Source: Saprospiraceae bacterium
GTDB taxonomy: Bacteria > Bacteroidota > Bacteroidia > Chitinophagales > Saprospiraceae
Assembly (NCBI GenBank): GCA_019187225.1
Contig: JABAQQ010000004.1
Span: forward strand, 1-64,000
Reading direction: 5' to 3'
Length of the DNA: 64,000 nt
In this document: positions 9,509 to 18,318 of the stretch, piece after piece
Layout of the letters: each line of letters starts with the position of its first letter
Numbering within the stretch: the first letter of the stretch is position 1
Notes under the pieces: model-generated
What the model was told of the DNA's origin: nothing
The model's database searches: none
The model's input: only the letters and a program-made list of their open reading frames with translations
Program-made: the position numbers and the translations under genes

Positions 9509-11182
9509 TTACCTGGGACAAAGATTTTTTTGGGCAATGGTGGTTTCGATAGCATTCAGTTTGGTCTGAAAAGACGCTTGCTCCGGGTAATTTCGGGCAA
9601 TTTCCCGCATTTTTTCAACAAGTTCCATCGGGCAGGAATTGCCGAATACGATGATCTCTGCCCGTTCCTGGAGGTCATTGAAAAGGGCATGATTCAGATC
9701 GAGCAAGGCGTTTTCCGCTTTGGTTTTCGCCTTTTTTGCCTGTCTGGATTGTTCTATGGCAATAAAAGTAGCGCCCAATGATATGGCTGCGAGCAAAAAG
9801 CCGCATACTGCCAGAATGGTGGCTTTGCGGCGTTTTTGCCGTTCTTTGGCAAGCATGATCTCCTGTTCCTTTCGTTGCCTGGCTTCTTCAGCCGCTTGTT
9901 CCATGCGTTGCCGTTGTTCTTTGGCTTTCAAAACCGGCGCTACCAGGGTATCGTGGCTGATCTCATAGTTGAAGCCACCTGTCGTATTGGGCTCGGAGCG
10001 CAACAGAAAATCGTCAATCAGCCGTTTGAGCAACGCATCGTTGACAAATGGCAAGCCTGTAAGCCGGCGGCTGTCGGCGCTCATGCGGTATGCGATGCCG
10101 CTTGCCGGGTCTACTTTGACGAGTTCGTCCTCGATCATACGCCTGACGGCCTCGCGCTCATCGGCATTGGGCAGCGCTTCGATTTTATTGTTGTAGTAAT
10201 CTTCGAACAAACGGTCGAAGGGGGGCAGGTCTGCGGGGGCAATGACGATATTTTCTCCGTTTCCCTTTCGATGGCGCCCGATGACCATTTTTTCGATGTT
10301 CTCGCAATATACCTGGAGCAGAAAAGATTCCACACCGGCGATGTGTTCTGCACCGGCTCCTGTTAAGGATTCTTTTTTCAGGCCGTTAATCAACGCTGTG
10401 ACGGCATCAGGGCTATAATAAAACACAGGCGATTCAAATGCTCCGCCGGAACTGTCCGGCGGATGCTTCAACGCGGCCGGCTTCTCTATCGCTTCGCGGG
10501 CCTGCGCATCGGTAAGCTGCCGAAGCCGGAATCGCTTGTGTAATACATTGGGAATTTTATCCGTCAGCCCATCGAGTACGCTCAGGCGGTCTTCGCGGAT
10601 AATGAATACGATCTTCACATCCAGTGGCACTGCCAGCAGATGTAATTGATCACCTGTTAAAGTATCGGATTGATCGCGTATATTTTGAGGGATACGCGTA
10701 TACAGCAATTCCGCTATCTGTTGTTTGAAAGTCGTTTTTTCTATGGCCGGATATGAGTCGAACTCCTCAAATTGATCAAATACCAATAAGAAACGCCCCT
10801 TCCCGGCATTTTGCCTGACCTTAAATTGATGCCATAAAGTATCTCTATCGCTGATGTCTTCCATAAAATCCGACGCGGTATTCCTGTTCGGAACAACCGC
10901 ATCGAGTTGAGCGAGAGATTTGGCGACCGGCGAAAGACTTTGCGGTTGATATGCGCCCAATTGCACTACGATAGGCGTAAATATATCCTTAAGCCTGGGC
11001 AAGACGCCGGCGCGGAGCAACGATGATTTGCCATAACCGGATTTACCGAACAATACGACAATTTTCTCCGTCGCAATGAGCGCCTGAAGGTCTTCGATTT
11101 CATCGTCCCGACCGAAAAACTGACCCTGTTGGCTCTCTTTAAAATAATTGAGGCCGGGATAGCGCCTTGGTTTATCGCTCAT
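9509..11182 (-). CDS. nSTAND1-type P-loop NTPase with single membrane helix
   Basis: A 557-residue protein. It opens with YPGLNYF...FFGRDDEI, the lead-in typical of novel STAND (nSTAND1) NTPases, then Walker A GKSGYGKSS (46-54) and Walker B FLLVFDQFEEF (about 128-138). A winged-helix-like segment follows, then a charged helix, a membrane helix at about 454-476 (ATILAVCGFLLAAISLGATF) and an 80-residue helical tail. STAND NTPases are ATP-dependent switches that oligomerise when their sensor is triggered. Unusually for the family, no WD40, TPR or LRR sensor is fused; the LRR protein is encoded by the next gene instead. The start overlaps the end of the SIR2-like gene by 11 bases, indicating translational coupling. 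A conflict or defence role is inferred from the family and neighbours. Confidence 0.85.
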   Translation of the reverse strand: MSDKPRRYPGLNYFKESQQGQFFGRDDEIEDLQALIATEKIVVLFGKSGYGKSSLLRAGVLPRLKDIFTPIVVQLGAYQPQSLSPVAKSLAQLDAVVPNRNTASDFMEDISDRDTLWHQFKVRQNAGKGRFLLVFDQFEEFDSYPAIEKTTFKQQIAELLYTRIPQNIRDQSDTLTGDQLHLLAVPLDVKIVFIIREDRLSVLDGLTDKIPNVLHKRFRLRQLTDAQAREAIEKPAALKHPPDSSGGAFESPVFYYSPDAVTALINGLKKESLTGAGAEHIAGVESFLLQVYCENIEKMVIGRHRKGNGENIVIAPADLPPFDRLFEDYYNNKIEALPNADEREAVRRMIEDELVKVDPASGIAYRMSADSRRLTGLPFVNDALLKRLIDDFLLRSEPNTTGGFNYEISHDTLVAPVLKAKEQRQRMEQAAEEARQRKEQEIMLAKERQKRRKATILAVCGFLLAAISLGATFIAIEQSRQAKKAKTKAENALLDLNHALFNDLQERAEIIVFGNSCPMELVEKMREIARNYPEQASFQTKLNAIETTIAQKNLCPR

Positions 11183-12227
11183 GTTCCTGAGTTTTTATGG
11201 TTTGAATAACCGAATAAGCGATTTTATTCCATTCGACCCAGTAGTCGCGACCATCTATCCGGTTATCCTGTTTTTGGCGATCTATTTCGTTGAGCCGTGC
11301 ACTCAACAAAGTAATTGCACTCCGGTCTTCTTCATTTTGCAATTGTTTCAACAGTTCTTCGAATGCAGTGGCCAATCTTCCCGAATATACAAGGCGCATC
11401 AATTTTGCCTGATTTCCGGAATAAAGATTGGCTAATGGACGCAAAATTCCTTCGTCCCTGCAGTGGCGATAAAGGCTGTCGAAAAATGATTCGCCATCCG
11501 CCTCGCCTTTTGCAAAATTCAGTTTGAACTGATTGACCAGGAAATCGGAAGTGTCGCCGCCGGGTCTGTCGCCCTCGATGGCTAATTTGGACACTCCCGG
11601 GCGTTGACTCAAAAAACGAAGCAACATTTGGGTATGCCATTTTTCAAAGTCGAAACCAATAAACAAATAGGTGGATGCCCGTTGGAGTTGAGCGGAAATG
11701 CGCGTTGGCAGGCCATTGCTCAGGCAATCCTTCATCAGGTTAAACACATCATCGTAATCGAGCACAAGGGATTCGTCGTGGCCGACTTCGCCGACGAGGT
11801 TATAAATGAGCGGCCTGCCTTTTTCAGGTTTGGGTAGTTCGTCGGGACTTTCGCCTGACCGGAAATAATGAAAATGAGGGTTCAGGCCGCAATTCACAAA
11901 TACGTCGTAAAGAAAAGTATCGGGCGTCAGCGAAATGATGAGGTGGAACGGTATGGCCGCCAGGCGCTGCAACAATGTTTCATCGGGCGGCAACTGGCGA
12001 TACAAACGTTTCACCTGTTTTTGGGCTTTGACCTTGGCATCTTCATCGCGAAAAAGAAAAATGCCGTCGCGATCGTAGTGAAACAGGATATCATCCGGAA
12101 ATTGCCGGTACAGTTGTTCGCGAACATGCCTGTGCAATGACTGCCCGTTCAGACGGATCATTTCCGGTCCGATAAAGAGCACAGCTTGCTCATCTTCAAT
12201 GTCGTCGAGGATTTCTTGCCAGTCCAT
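11172..12227 (-). CDS. SIR2-like protein with C-terminal effector-associated-type domain
   Basis: A 351-residue protein, first gene of the operon. Residues about 1-260 follow the SIR2-like fold used as an NADase in anti-phage systems: AVLFIGPEM (15-23, nucleotide-loop position), ISLTPDTFLYD (98-108), NLVGEVGHDESLVLDYDDV (143-161), TYLFIGFDFEKW (186-197). The usual active-site Asn (TTNYD block) and His (KLHG block) are replaced by Pro/Asp and Val, so NAD hydrolysis may be lost. Residues about 275-345 form an all-helical module (LVYSGRLATAFEELLKQL...LLSARLNEIDRQ) like the effector-associated domains that plug effectors into STAND partners in Bacteroidota. It overlaps the STAND gene by 11 bases. 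Role in regulated cell suicide or immunity is inferred. Confidence 0.75.
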   Translation of the reverse strand: MDWQEILDDIEDEQAVLFIGPEMIRLNGQSLHRHVREQLYRQFPDDILFHYDRDGIFLFRDEDAKVKAQKQVKRLYRQLPPDETLLQRLAAIPFHLIISLTPDTFLYDVFVNCGLNPHFHYFRSGESPDELPKPEKGRPLIYNLVGEVGHDESLVLDYDDVFNLMKDCLSNGLPTRISAQLQRASTYLFIGFDFEKWHTQMLLRFLSQRPGVSKLAIEGDRPGGDTSDFLVNQFKLNFAKGEADGESFFDSLYRHCRDEGILRPLANLYSGNQAKLMRLVYSGRLATAFEELLKQLQNEEDRSAITLLSARLNEIDRQKQDNRIDGRDYWVEWNKIAYSVIQTIKTQEHER

Positions 12228-12454
12228 TCGGTTAGTTTTCTGAAAAGGAATTTTTTACGTTTTTTATAACAATCCAATTGCGCGTTCTTTTGGGCATACG
12301 CTATTGGTAATAGTAATTGCATGTCCATCGTACTTGTTATCAGCACCCCAACCGATTAAAAGATTAAATAATTATTAGATGTCCTGCAAAACTACCAAAC
12401 TAATTCTTTTTATTTGCTTCCACTTTTTGTTCACCAAATCAAACTTTATTCATC

Positions 12455-14548
12455 ATGCGAAAAATGCTTCTTTTTGCCGGGGCACTGCTCCTGGCCACCT
12501 TCGCGTGGGCGCAAGCGCTCCAACCCATCGCCCAACGGGTTAATCAGGAAAAACAAGTGTTCGGCGCCTTTCCTGTCGCAGCGATCATCAGCAGCGAGGT
12601 GCAGGACCTGCGCGCACGACCCATGCTCCTCAAAGAATGCTCCGACGGCCTTTTACTCACCCTCGATGCTGCGGCAGTACAGACGCTCCGCAGTTCCAGC
12701 CCGGATCGCTGCGAACTGGCCATTCCGGTACCCGGCGGAACCGTCCTGCAACTGGAACTGGTACGCGGAACGGTATTTTCTCCCACTTTCACCGTCCGGC
12801 AGGCATCCAATCCGGGGGAAAAAGCGGATGTTGACCCTGGGATTCACTACTGGGGCATCGTCAAAGGCGCTCCCAATACGCTGGTGGGCATCAGTATTTT
12901 CGAACGGGAAATAATGGGGATCATCAATACGCCGGCCGATAAGTACGTATTGGGTGTTCTGGAACATGATCGCAATAACTTGCACCTGATCTACCGAGAA
13001 CGCGACCTGAAAGTCAAAAACTCAGCCGTTTGTATGGCGGAGACTTTGGAGGAAGTGGGCAATGGCCTCTCCGTGGACGACCGAGCCGCCGGCCCCGACA
13101 ATTGTGTGAACCTGTACATGGAAGCAGACTATACGATTTATCAAAACAAAGGAAATGTGGCCAATGCCACCGCATACATCACCGGCTTTTTTAGTCAGGT
13201 TTCACTGTTGTACGCCAATGAAAGCGTCAATGTGGTGCTGAATGAACTGCTGGTATGGGATGTTGCCGATCCATACACCGGGCCGAGTTCCAGCAATTAC
13301 CTGACCCAGTTTCGCAATTATCTGAATGGTGTGTACAACGGCGACCTCGCTCATTTAGTGGGCTTTACCGGCGGCGGCGGCATCGCTTATCTCGATGTTT
13401 TGTGCAACAGTTACTACGGCGTGGGCTACAGCGGCATCAACACCACTTACAGCAACGTGCCCACCTACTCCTGGACGGTAGAAGTGGTGACCCACGAAAT
13501 CGGCCACAACCTTGGCTCCCCGCATACCCATGCCTGCGCCTGGAACGGCAACAACACGGCGATAGACGGCTGTGGTCCGGCGGCAGGATACAGCGAAGGG
13601 TGCAACGCGGCGCTGCCGGCGGCGGGCACCATCATGAGTTACTGTCACCTCATAAGCGGCGTGGGCATTGATTTCAACCTGGGCTTTGGCCCGCAACCGG
13701 GCGACCGTATCCGTTCGGAGGTATACAACGCTCCTTGTCTCACCGTCTGCGGCGGCGGAGGGCCGTGTTCTTATGTGACCATCAACAGTCAGAATTTCGA
13801 CGGCGGCTGGGGCATCTGGACCGACGGCGGCACCGATTGCGCGCGCATCAACGATGCCGCGTACGCCAACAGCGGCACTTATTCCATTCGGTTGCGCGAC
13901 AATACCAGCACCTCGCTCATGTCCACCACCAACCAGAACTGGACGTCTTATGAAGAACTGACGGTTACTTTCTCTTTCATTACGACGAGTTTCGACAACT
14001 CCAACGAAGACTTCTGGCTGCAACTCTCCACCAACGGCGGTTCTTCGTATACCACCAAAGGCGACTGGAACTACAGCGTCCACTTCACCAACGGCGTACG
14101 GGGTTCGGGCAGCGTGGTCATCCCCGGGCCCTTCACTTCCAATACGCGCCTCCGCTTCCGCTGCGACGCTTCCGCCGACGACGACCAGGTGTACATTGAC
14201 GATGTGGTGATCTCTGGTTGTTCGTCCGCATTCGCGCAACCCGAGCCTTCGGAAGAACGCCTTGATGGGGCATCGAATGAAGGGACTGAAACCTTTTCCG
14301 ATGTTCTTATCAGCCCCAATCCGGCCACCGACGTGCTCAACGTACAGTATCGGATACACAAAGACGCAGCCATGCAATTGCTCCTCTTCGATCTGACCGG
14401 ACGCCTCGTGCAACAAAACAATCTGGACGTTGCCGCCGGCACGCATCAATTCAGCATGGATCTGAGCGCGTTGCCAAACGGTGTTTATGCCGTCCAGTTG
14501 GTCAGCAGTGACCAGGCGCATAGTGAAAAAGTGATGATCAACAGGTAA
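12455..14548 (+). CDS. Secreted metzincin (M12B-like) metalloprotease with T9SS domain
   Basis: A 697-residue exported protease. A signal peptide (MRKMLLFAGALLLATFAWAQA) is followed by a propeptide-like region, then the metzincin zinc motif HEIGHNLGSPHTH at residues 347-359 (three His ligands, catalytic Glu) and a downstream MSYCH Met-turn (about 395). A beta-sandwich module of MAM/jelly-roll type lies at about 445-590 and the protein ends with a T9SS domain (SPNPATDVLNV...LTGRLVQQ...GVYAVQLV). It should cleave extracellular protein. It is divergent from the SIR2/STAND operon and ends facing the 14767-16497 gene across a long palindrome. A defence link is not implied by its sequence. Confidence 0.9.
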   Translation: MRKMLLFAGALLLATFAWAQALQPIAQRVNQEKQVFGAFPVAAIISSEVQDLRARPMLLKECSDGLLLTLDAAAVQTLRSSSPDRCELAIPVPGGTVLQLELVRGTVFSPTFTVRQASNPGEKADVDPGIHYWGIVKGAPNTLVGISIFEREIMGIINTPADKYVLGVLEHDRNNLHLIYRERDLKVKNSAVCMAETLEEVGNGLSVDDRAAGPDNCVNLYMEADYTIYQNKGNVANATAYITGFFSQVSLLYANESVNVVLNELLVWDVADPYTGPSSSNYLTQFRNYLNGVYNGDLAHLVGFTGGGGIAYLDVLCNSYYGVGYSGINTTYSNVPTYSWTVEVVTHEIGHNLGSPHTHACAWNGNNTAIDGCGPAAGYSEGCNAALPAAGTIMSYCHLISGVGIDFNLGFGPQPGDRIRSEVYNAPCLTVCGGGGPCSYVTINSQNFDGGWGIWTDGGTDCARINDAAYANSGTYSIRLRDNTSTSLMSTTNQNWTSYEELTVTFSFITTSFDNSNEDFWLQLSTNGGSSYTTKGDWNYSVHFTNGVRGSGSVVIPGPFTSNTRLRFRCDASADDDQVYIDDVVISGCSSAFAQPEPSEERLDGASNEGTETFSDVLISPNPATDVLNVQYRIHKDAAMQLLLFDLTGRLVQQNNLDVAAGTHQFSMDLSALPNGVYAVQLVSSDQAHSEKVMINR

Positions 14549-14640
14549 AAGAAGTACGGGCGGGTTATTTCCTGCAGTTCGCGCAGAAAAAACATGAGTC
14601 GAATCAGGAATTTACTCGTTTCAGACGACGTAAAGCCGTT

Positions 14641-14738
14641 TCCCGCAGATTTTCGCAGAAAAATTGCGCTGATTTTCGCAGATTGAGATCAAAATCAGCG
14701 GTTAACTGCGCAATTTTTCTGCGAAAACCTGCGGGAAA
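14641..14738. repeat. 31-bp inverted repeat between convergent genes
   Basis: Bases 14641-14671 and 14708-14738 are reverse complements at 30 of 31 positions (TTTCCCGCAGATTTTCGCAG... against ...GCGAAAACCTGCGGGAAA), with a 36-base loop. It lies in the gap between the metalloprotease (+) and the 14767 gene (-), so a bidirectional terminator is the simplest role. The phrase TTTTCGCAGA recurs several times within and beside it. Confidence 0.8.
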
Positions 14739-14766
14739 CCTTATAAAAGGTTGCGTACTTCTTTGC

Positions 14767-16497
14767 TTATTTGTTATCCAGTTTTTTCAATGCCTCTCCT
14801 GCCCGGCGGTTGAGGTTTTTGCTGCCTTTGTTGGAGAATTTATAAGTCTTAAACACCTGGCCGTTTGCGTGAAGCAAACGCACTCCTTTGAATTTTTCAT
14901 TGGCCAGCCGCGCCAACTCATCGGCACTGAGGGTAAAGTACCAATCGGAACGGTTCTCCACCTGGGGCGTCGTGGACACGTATTTTACCTCCGCCGTTAT
15001 TTCTCCACCTTTTTCCGGCATGAAGGCAATTTTTGTTCCCGGCGTCATTTTCGCTTCGCCGAGGCTCCCCAAAACCGCCAGCACTTCCCGGTATTGATTG
15101 AACTGATAGAAAGTGACAAACATATTCTGTGTTTCACTTTCCAATACTGTGAAGCGCGGTATCCTGAAGTAGAAATTGTTGCCGCGCAACAGCGGCGCCA
15201 CGGGCAACGGCGGCGGGGTGCTTTTGGCAGTATCTTTGGATACAACTCCCGCAGGCGGATTCACCGGCTGCGGCTGAACAGCACTACCTGATTTTTTCTT
15301 ATCTGTATTTTTCTTTTTGGGGGCCGGTGTCGCTGTTTTTTTGCCGGGAGCCGGATTGGCAGGTGAACTGTTAGCAAGAACTGTATCAGTATTTATTTCA
15401 TGAGGCGTGTCAACACCACCCGGTTCACCGGCGCCCACCTCGCTGACAGCCGGCATCGTATCCGGAACCATATTCAGCGAATCGAGTATGCCGCGCGCTT
15501 CGCTGCTGTGGCGGCCATCGGGATATTTTTTCAGGTATTCTTCGTAATCGCCTCTTTTTCCGCCCTGCTTCGCCTGGTTCCAATTTTGGTTTTCCTGGTA
15601 AGTCTGGAAGCCGAAATAACCGGCCATGGCCAGTGCTGCGACCGTGAGCAGGGCGCCTGCCACACCTTTCAAACCTTTTTTAGCGGCCTCTTGCGCCTGG
15701 GCAGCGGGAGGCGCGACCTCCGACGGCGGAAGAGGAGCATTGCCCACCGTCAGGGTAGTACCTGCTGATTTGAATTCGGCTTCTCCCGGTGGCGGTACCT
15801 CTTCGGTTTGCACCGTGATCTCTTCTTCGAGCACAATGTCTTTTTTGTACTCTTTGTTGTTGATCATCTCGATGACCGACACGCGCAAGAGAAGCGGGAA
15901 ACGGCCGAGTTTGAGCGGTTTCACGTAGAAAATCCACTCTGTAAAATCGTCTTTGTCCACAAATTGAACCGCTTCGCTGAACGAGCGAATGGCGAACGGC
16001 GGATCGCTTTCGTCTACATTGAGCAAATTCACCGCCATGATCTCGGAAACCCGGATGCTTTTGATGACATCTTCCGGCGTTTCTTCCCAATCGCGTTTGA
16101 GGTGTTCGATGTCGAAAGCGATCCGGACGGTGCATTTTTCCTCGTGGTTGAGTTGCATGAGGTCCGGAACGTGGTAGAGCACTTCGCCGCGTTTGTCCTC
16201 CTCCTGCGCTTTTACGCCGCCTTCGGGTACCAGGTCTTTTTCTGTGATCTCTTCCGCCAGCAACAGCAACGCTTTGCTGATGTTGTTGCGCGAGATATCG
16301 TAGGTAGAATGATCGAGTACGCCGAGCAGGAGTTCGCGCTGAAGGCTGTTGTAGCGCGACTTGATCTGGATAAAATCGTTGTAGCGCATGGAGTCGTGGG
16401 CGAGCACCTGTTCGAGGTACTCGAGCGCGGCTTCCACACTTTCGCCAATGTGGGTTTTGAGGGTTTTGATGATTTCTTCCAATCGGTTCATATCCAT
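14767..16497 (-). CDS. Effector-associated-domain protein with membrane helix (conflict-system component, function unknown)
   Basis: A 576-residue protein with four parts. Residues 3-87 are all-helical with AALEYL...YNDFIQIKSRYNSLQRELLLGVLD...ISKALLLLAEEI, a pattern I recognise as an effector-associated domain of the EAD11 kind found in Bacteroidota STAND/TIR systems. Residues about 105-232 are a beta-rich domain (HVPDLMQLNHEEKCTVRIAFD...PLKLGRFPLLLRVSVIE) of unknown function. A Pro/Ala linker leads to a membrane helix at about 277-298, then a short TPR-like motif (DYEEYLKKYPDGRHSSEAR), a Lys/Pro-rich stretch and a C-terminal domain of about 150 residues I do not recognise. EADs recruit partners by homotypic contact, so pairing with the SIR2-like protein 2.5 kb away is plausible. 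Transcribed alone. Confidence 0.7.
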   Translation of the reverse strand: MDMNRLEEIIKTLKTHIGESVEAALEYLEQVLAHDSMRYNDFIQIKSRYNSLQRELLLGVLDHSTYDISRNNISKALLLLAEEITEKDLVPEGGVKAQEEDKRGEVLYHVPDLMQLNHEEKCTVRIAFDIEHLKRDWEETPEDVIKSIRVSEIMAVNLLNVDESDPPFAIRSFSEAVQFVDKDDFTEWIFYVKPLKLGRFPLLLRVSVIEMINNKEYKKDIVLEEEITVQTEEVPPPGEAEFKSAGTTLTVGNAPLPPSEVAPPAAQAQEAAKKGLKGVAGALLTVAALAMAGYFGFQTYQENQNWNQAKQGGKRGDYEEYLKKYPDGRHSSEARGILDSLNMVPDTMPAVSEVGAGEPGGVDTPHEINTDTVLANSSPANPAPGKKTATPAPKKKNTDKKKSGSAVQPQPVNPPAGVVSKDTAKSTPPPLPVAPLLRGNNFYFRIPRFTVLESETQNMFVTFYQFNQYREVLAVLGSLGEAKMTPGTKIAFMPEKGGEITAEVKYVSTTPQVENRSDWYFTLSADELARLANEKFKGVRLLHANGQVFKTYKFSNKGSKNLNRRAGEALKKLDNK

Positions 16498-16930
16498 CGC
16501 TTTTTTCAGTGTATTGATTTTCTGTGGCTTACCGGTTGTAAAAGTAGGCAGTTTTCAGAATAATACAAGACAACCCGGCACAATGCATATTTGACGAAAA
16601 CGACCGGCAAGATATCAATGGACCGGTTTATTTCAGGTAACTCAATTTTAAGGATTTTCTAATTTGTGGGTTGAAAACACTCCGGTACATTTGCTGGCTG
16701 TTGACTTGGCTGTACGAGAAGCGAAGAAGTTTGTTTTCAGGCCATTTAGGATCGTTCATACAAGTATCTGACTGAGAACGCAAGTAAAACTTACCGAATA
16801 AGAGGAACATCACATGAAAACCCGTCGCCCGGTGGCTATGCAGCGCCGGGCGTTTCTTTTATGCATCGAAATGGGATTAAACGTATCTTCGGCGCACCTG
16901 TCAAAGGGGTTTCACAAACAATTACACGCT
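16498..16930. other. Divergent intergenic region upstream of serine hydrolase
   Basis: About 430 bases between divergent genes. No convincing gene is seen; small open frames on either strand lack recognisable features. The right part holds a terminator-like hairpin (listed separately) placed 70 bases upstream of the chosen hydrolase start, which may mark the end of an unrecognised short transcript or an attenuator. Confidence 0.4.
16826..16860 (+). terminator. Terminator-like hairpin upstream of serine hydrolase
   Basis: CGCCCGG pairs with CCGGGCG across a 13-base loop and is followed by TTTCTTTT. It lies 70 bases before the chosen hydrolase start and would sit inside the coding frame if the first in-frame ATG (16814) were used. 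Either an attenuator or the end of a small upstream transcript. Confidence 0.5.
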
Positions 16931-18250
16931 ATGGCCGCCCGTTTATTTCTGCTTTTCAATCTTCTGATTTCTAATGCCTTCCAAATATTTTCCCAAGATC
17001 AGGTCTTCTATTTCCCTCCAAAAACAGGCAATGCCTGGCAAACACTCGCTCCGGCTCAACTCGGTTTTTGCCCGGATAGAATAGACAGCCTGTACGCATA
17101 CCTTGAGAGTCGCGGCAGCAAATCGTTCCTGCTGCTGAAAGACGGTAAAATCGTGCTGGAAAAATATTTCGGGACTTTTACCCAGGATTCCTTCTGGTAT
17201 TGGGCTTCGGCGGGCAAATCGCTCACCGCTTTTCTCGTCGGTCAGGCACAAGATGAAGGCTTGCTCGATATCCAGGACAAAACATCCGGTTACCTTGGCG
17301 TGGGCTGGACTTCCGCCCCGCCCGCCAAGGAAGACCTCATCACGATCAGGCACCAACTCACCATGACCAGCGGCCTCGACGACAATGTACCCGACGACAA
17401 CTGCGGATTGCCTGCGTGTCTTACCTATAAGGCCGACGCCGGCACACGCTGGGCCTACCACAACGCTCCATACCGCCTCATTCACGACGTGATCGAGGAA
17501 GCCAGCGGCCTGACCATCAACCAATTCACTAAAACGCGTGTGCTCGACCGCACCGGCATGAAAGGGATATGGATTGATCATATCATGTACGGCAAAGCCC
17601 GCGATATGGCGCGTTTCGGCCTCCTGATGCTCGCCGGCGGCATTTGGGACGGCGATACGTTGCTGTACGACCAGAATTATTTTCAGGCGATGACACTGCC
17701 CTCGCAGACCCTCAACAAAAGTTACGGCTATCTGTGGTGGCTCGCCGGGCAGGAGAGCTTTATGCTGCCCGGATTCCAAATCGTTTTCAACGGTCAGGCC
17801 ATCCCCAATGCGCCCGACGACATGTACGCCGCGTTGGGCAAAAACGACCAAAAGGTACACGTGGTGCCGTCCAAAGGCTGGGTGGTAGTGCGCCAGGGCA
17901 ACGCGGGTTATACCGGCCCCGGCGGTGGCACGGTACCCATCGTCATGGACAATATCATGTGGGATTACCTGAATCAACTCGTTTGCAATCCGGTGAGCAC
18001 GAATGAGATCGTTGGCGGTCAGGTAAAAATATGGCCGAACCCTTCTGCAGGGGGGTGGCAGATCGAAACCGGCGAATCGGTGGAACGGGTGGAATTATTT
18101 GATCTTCAGGGCCGGCTATTGCGCACAGTGGTCGGTAATGGCGCAACCAGTCTTCGGCTCGACGGAACAGGGCTGCCGGAAGGGATTTTTGTGGCGAAAG
18201 TTTTTGTGCGCGGCAAAGTGAGCTGGGGGAAGTTGACGAAGGTCAGGTGA
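16931..18250 (+). CDS. Secreted serine hydrolase (class C beta-lactamase fold) with T9SS domain
   Basis: A 439-residue protein when started at 16931, which gives a signal peptide (MAARLFLLFNLLISNAFQIFSQ); an earlier in-frame ATG at 16814 would add 39 unlikely residues across a hairpin. The nucleophile motif S-A-G-K is at residues 93-96 in WYWASAGKSLTAF, and a Y-H-N motif follows in WAYHNAPYRL, as in penicillin-binding and class C beta-lactamase-like enzymes. The C-terminus carries a T9SS domain (WPNPSAGGWQI...FDLQGRLLRT...GIFVAKVF). Enzymes of this family act as esterases, peptidases or amidases on extracellular substrates; the substrate here is unknown and beta-lactam resistance should not be assumed. 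Confidence 0.88.
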   Translation: MAARLFLLFNLLISNAFQIFSQDQVFYFPPKTGNAWQTLAPAQLGFCPDRIDSLYAYLESRGSKSFLLLKDGKIVLEKYFGTFTQDSFWYWASAGKSLTAFLVGQAQDEGLLDIQDKTSGYLGVGWTSAPPAKEDLITIRHQLTMTSGLDDNVPDDNCGLPACLTYKADAGTRWAYHNAPYRLIHDVIEEASGLTINQFTKTRVLDRTGMKGIWIDHIMYGKARDMARFGLLMLAGGIWDGDTLLYDQNYFQAMTLPSQTLNKSYGYLWWLAGQESFMLPGFQIVFNGQAIPNAPDDMYAALGKNDQKVHVVPSKGWVVVRQGNAGYTGPGGGTVPIVMDNIMWDYLNQLVCNPVSTNEIVGGQVKIWPNPSAGGWQIETGESVERVELFDLQGRLLRTVVGNGATSLRLDGTGLPEGIFVAKVFVRGKVSWGKLTKVR

Positions 18251-18318
18251 AAGATATTCACTCTATACTTTCCCCCGTTTTTTCGTTGTTTTGTGGCGGA
18301 ACAACCATCTGATACGCC

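Noticed and set aside
16931-18250. Beta-lactam resistance gene
   Set aside because: The S-x-x-K and Y-x-N motifs show only the serine-hydrolase fold; the T9SS tag and general divergence point to another extracellular substrate.
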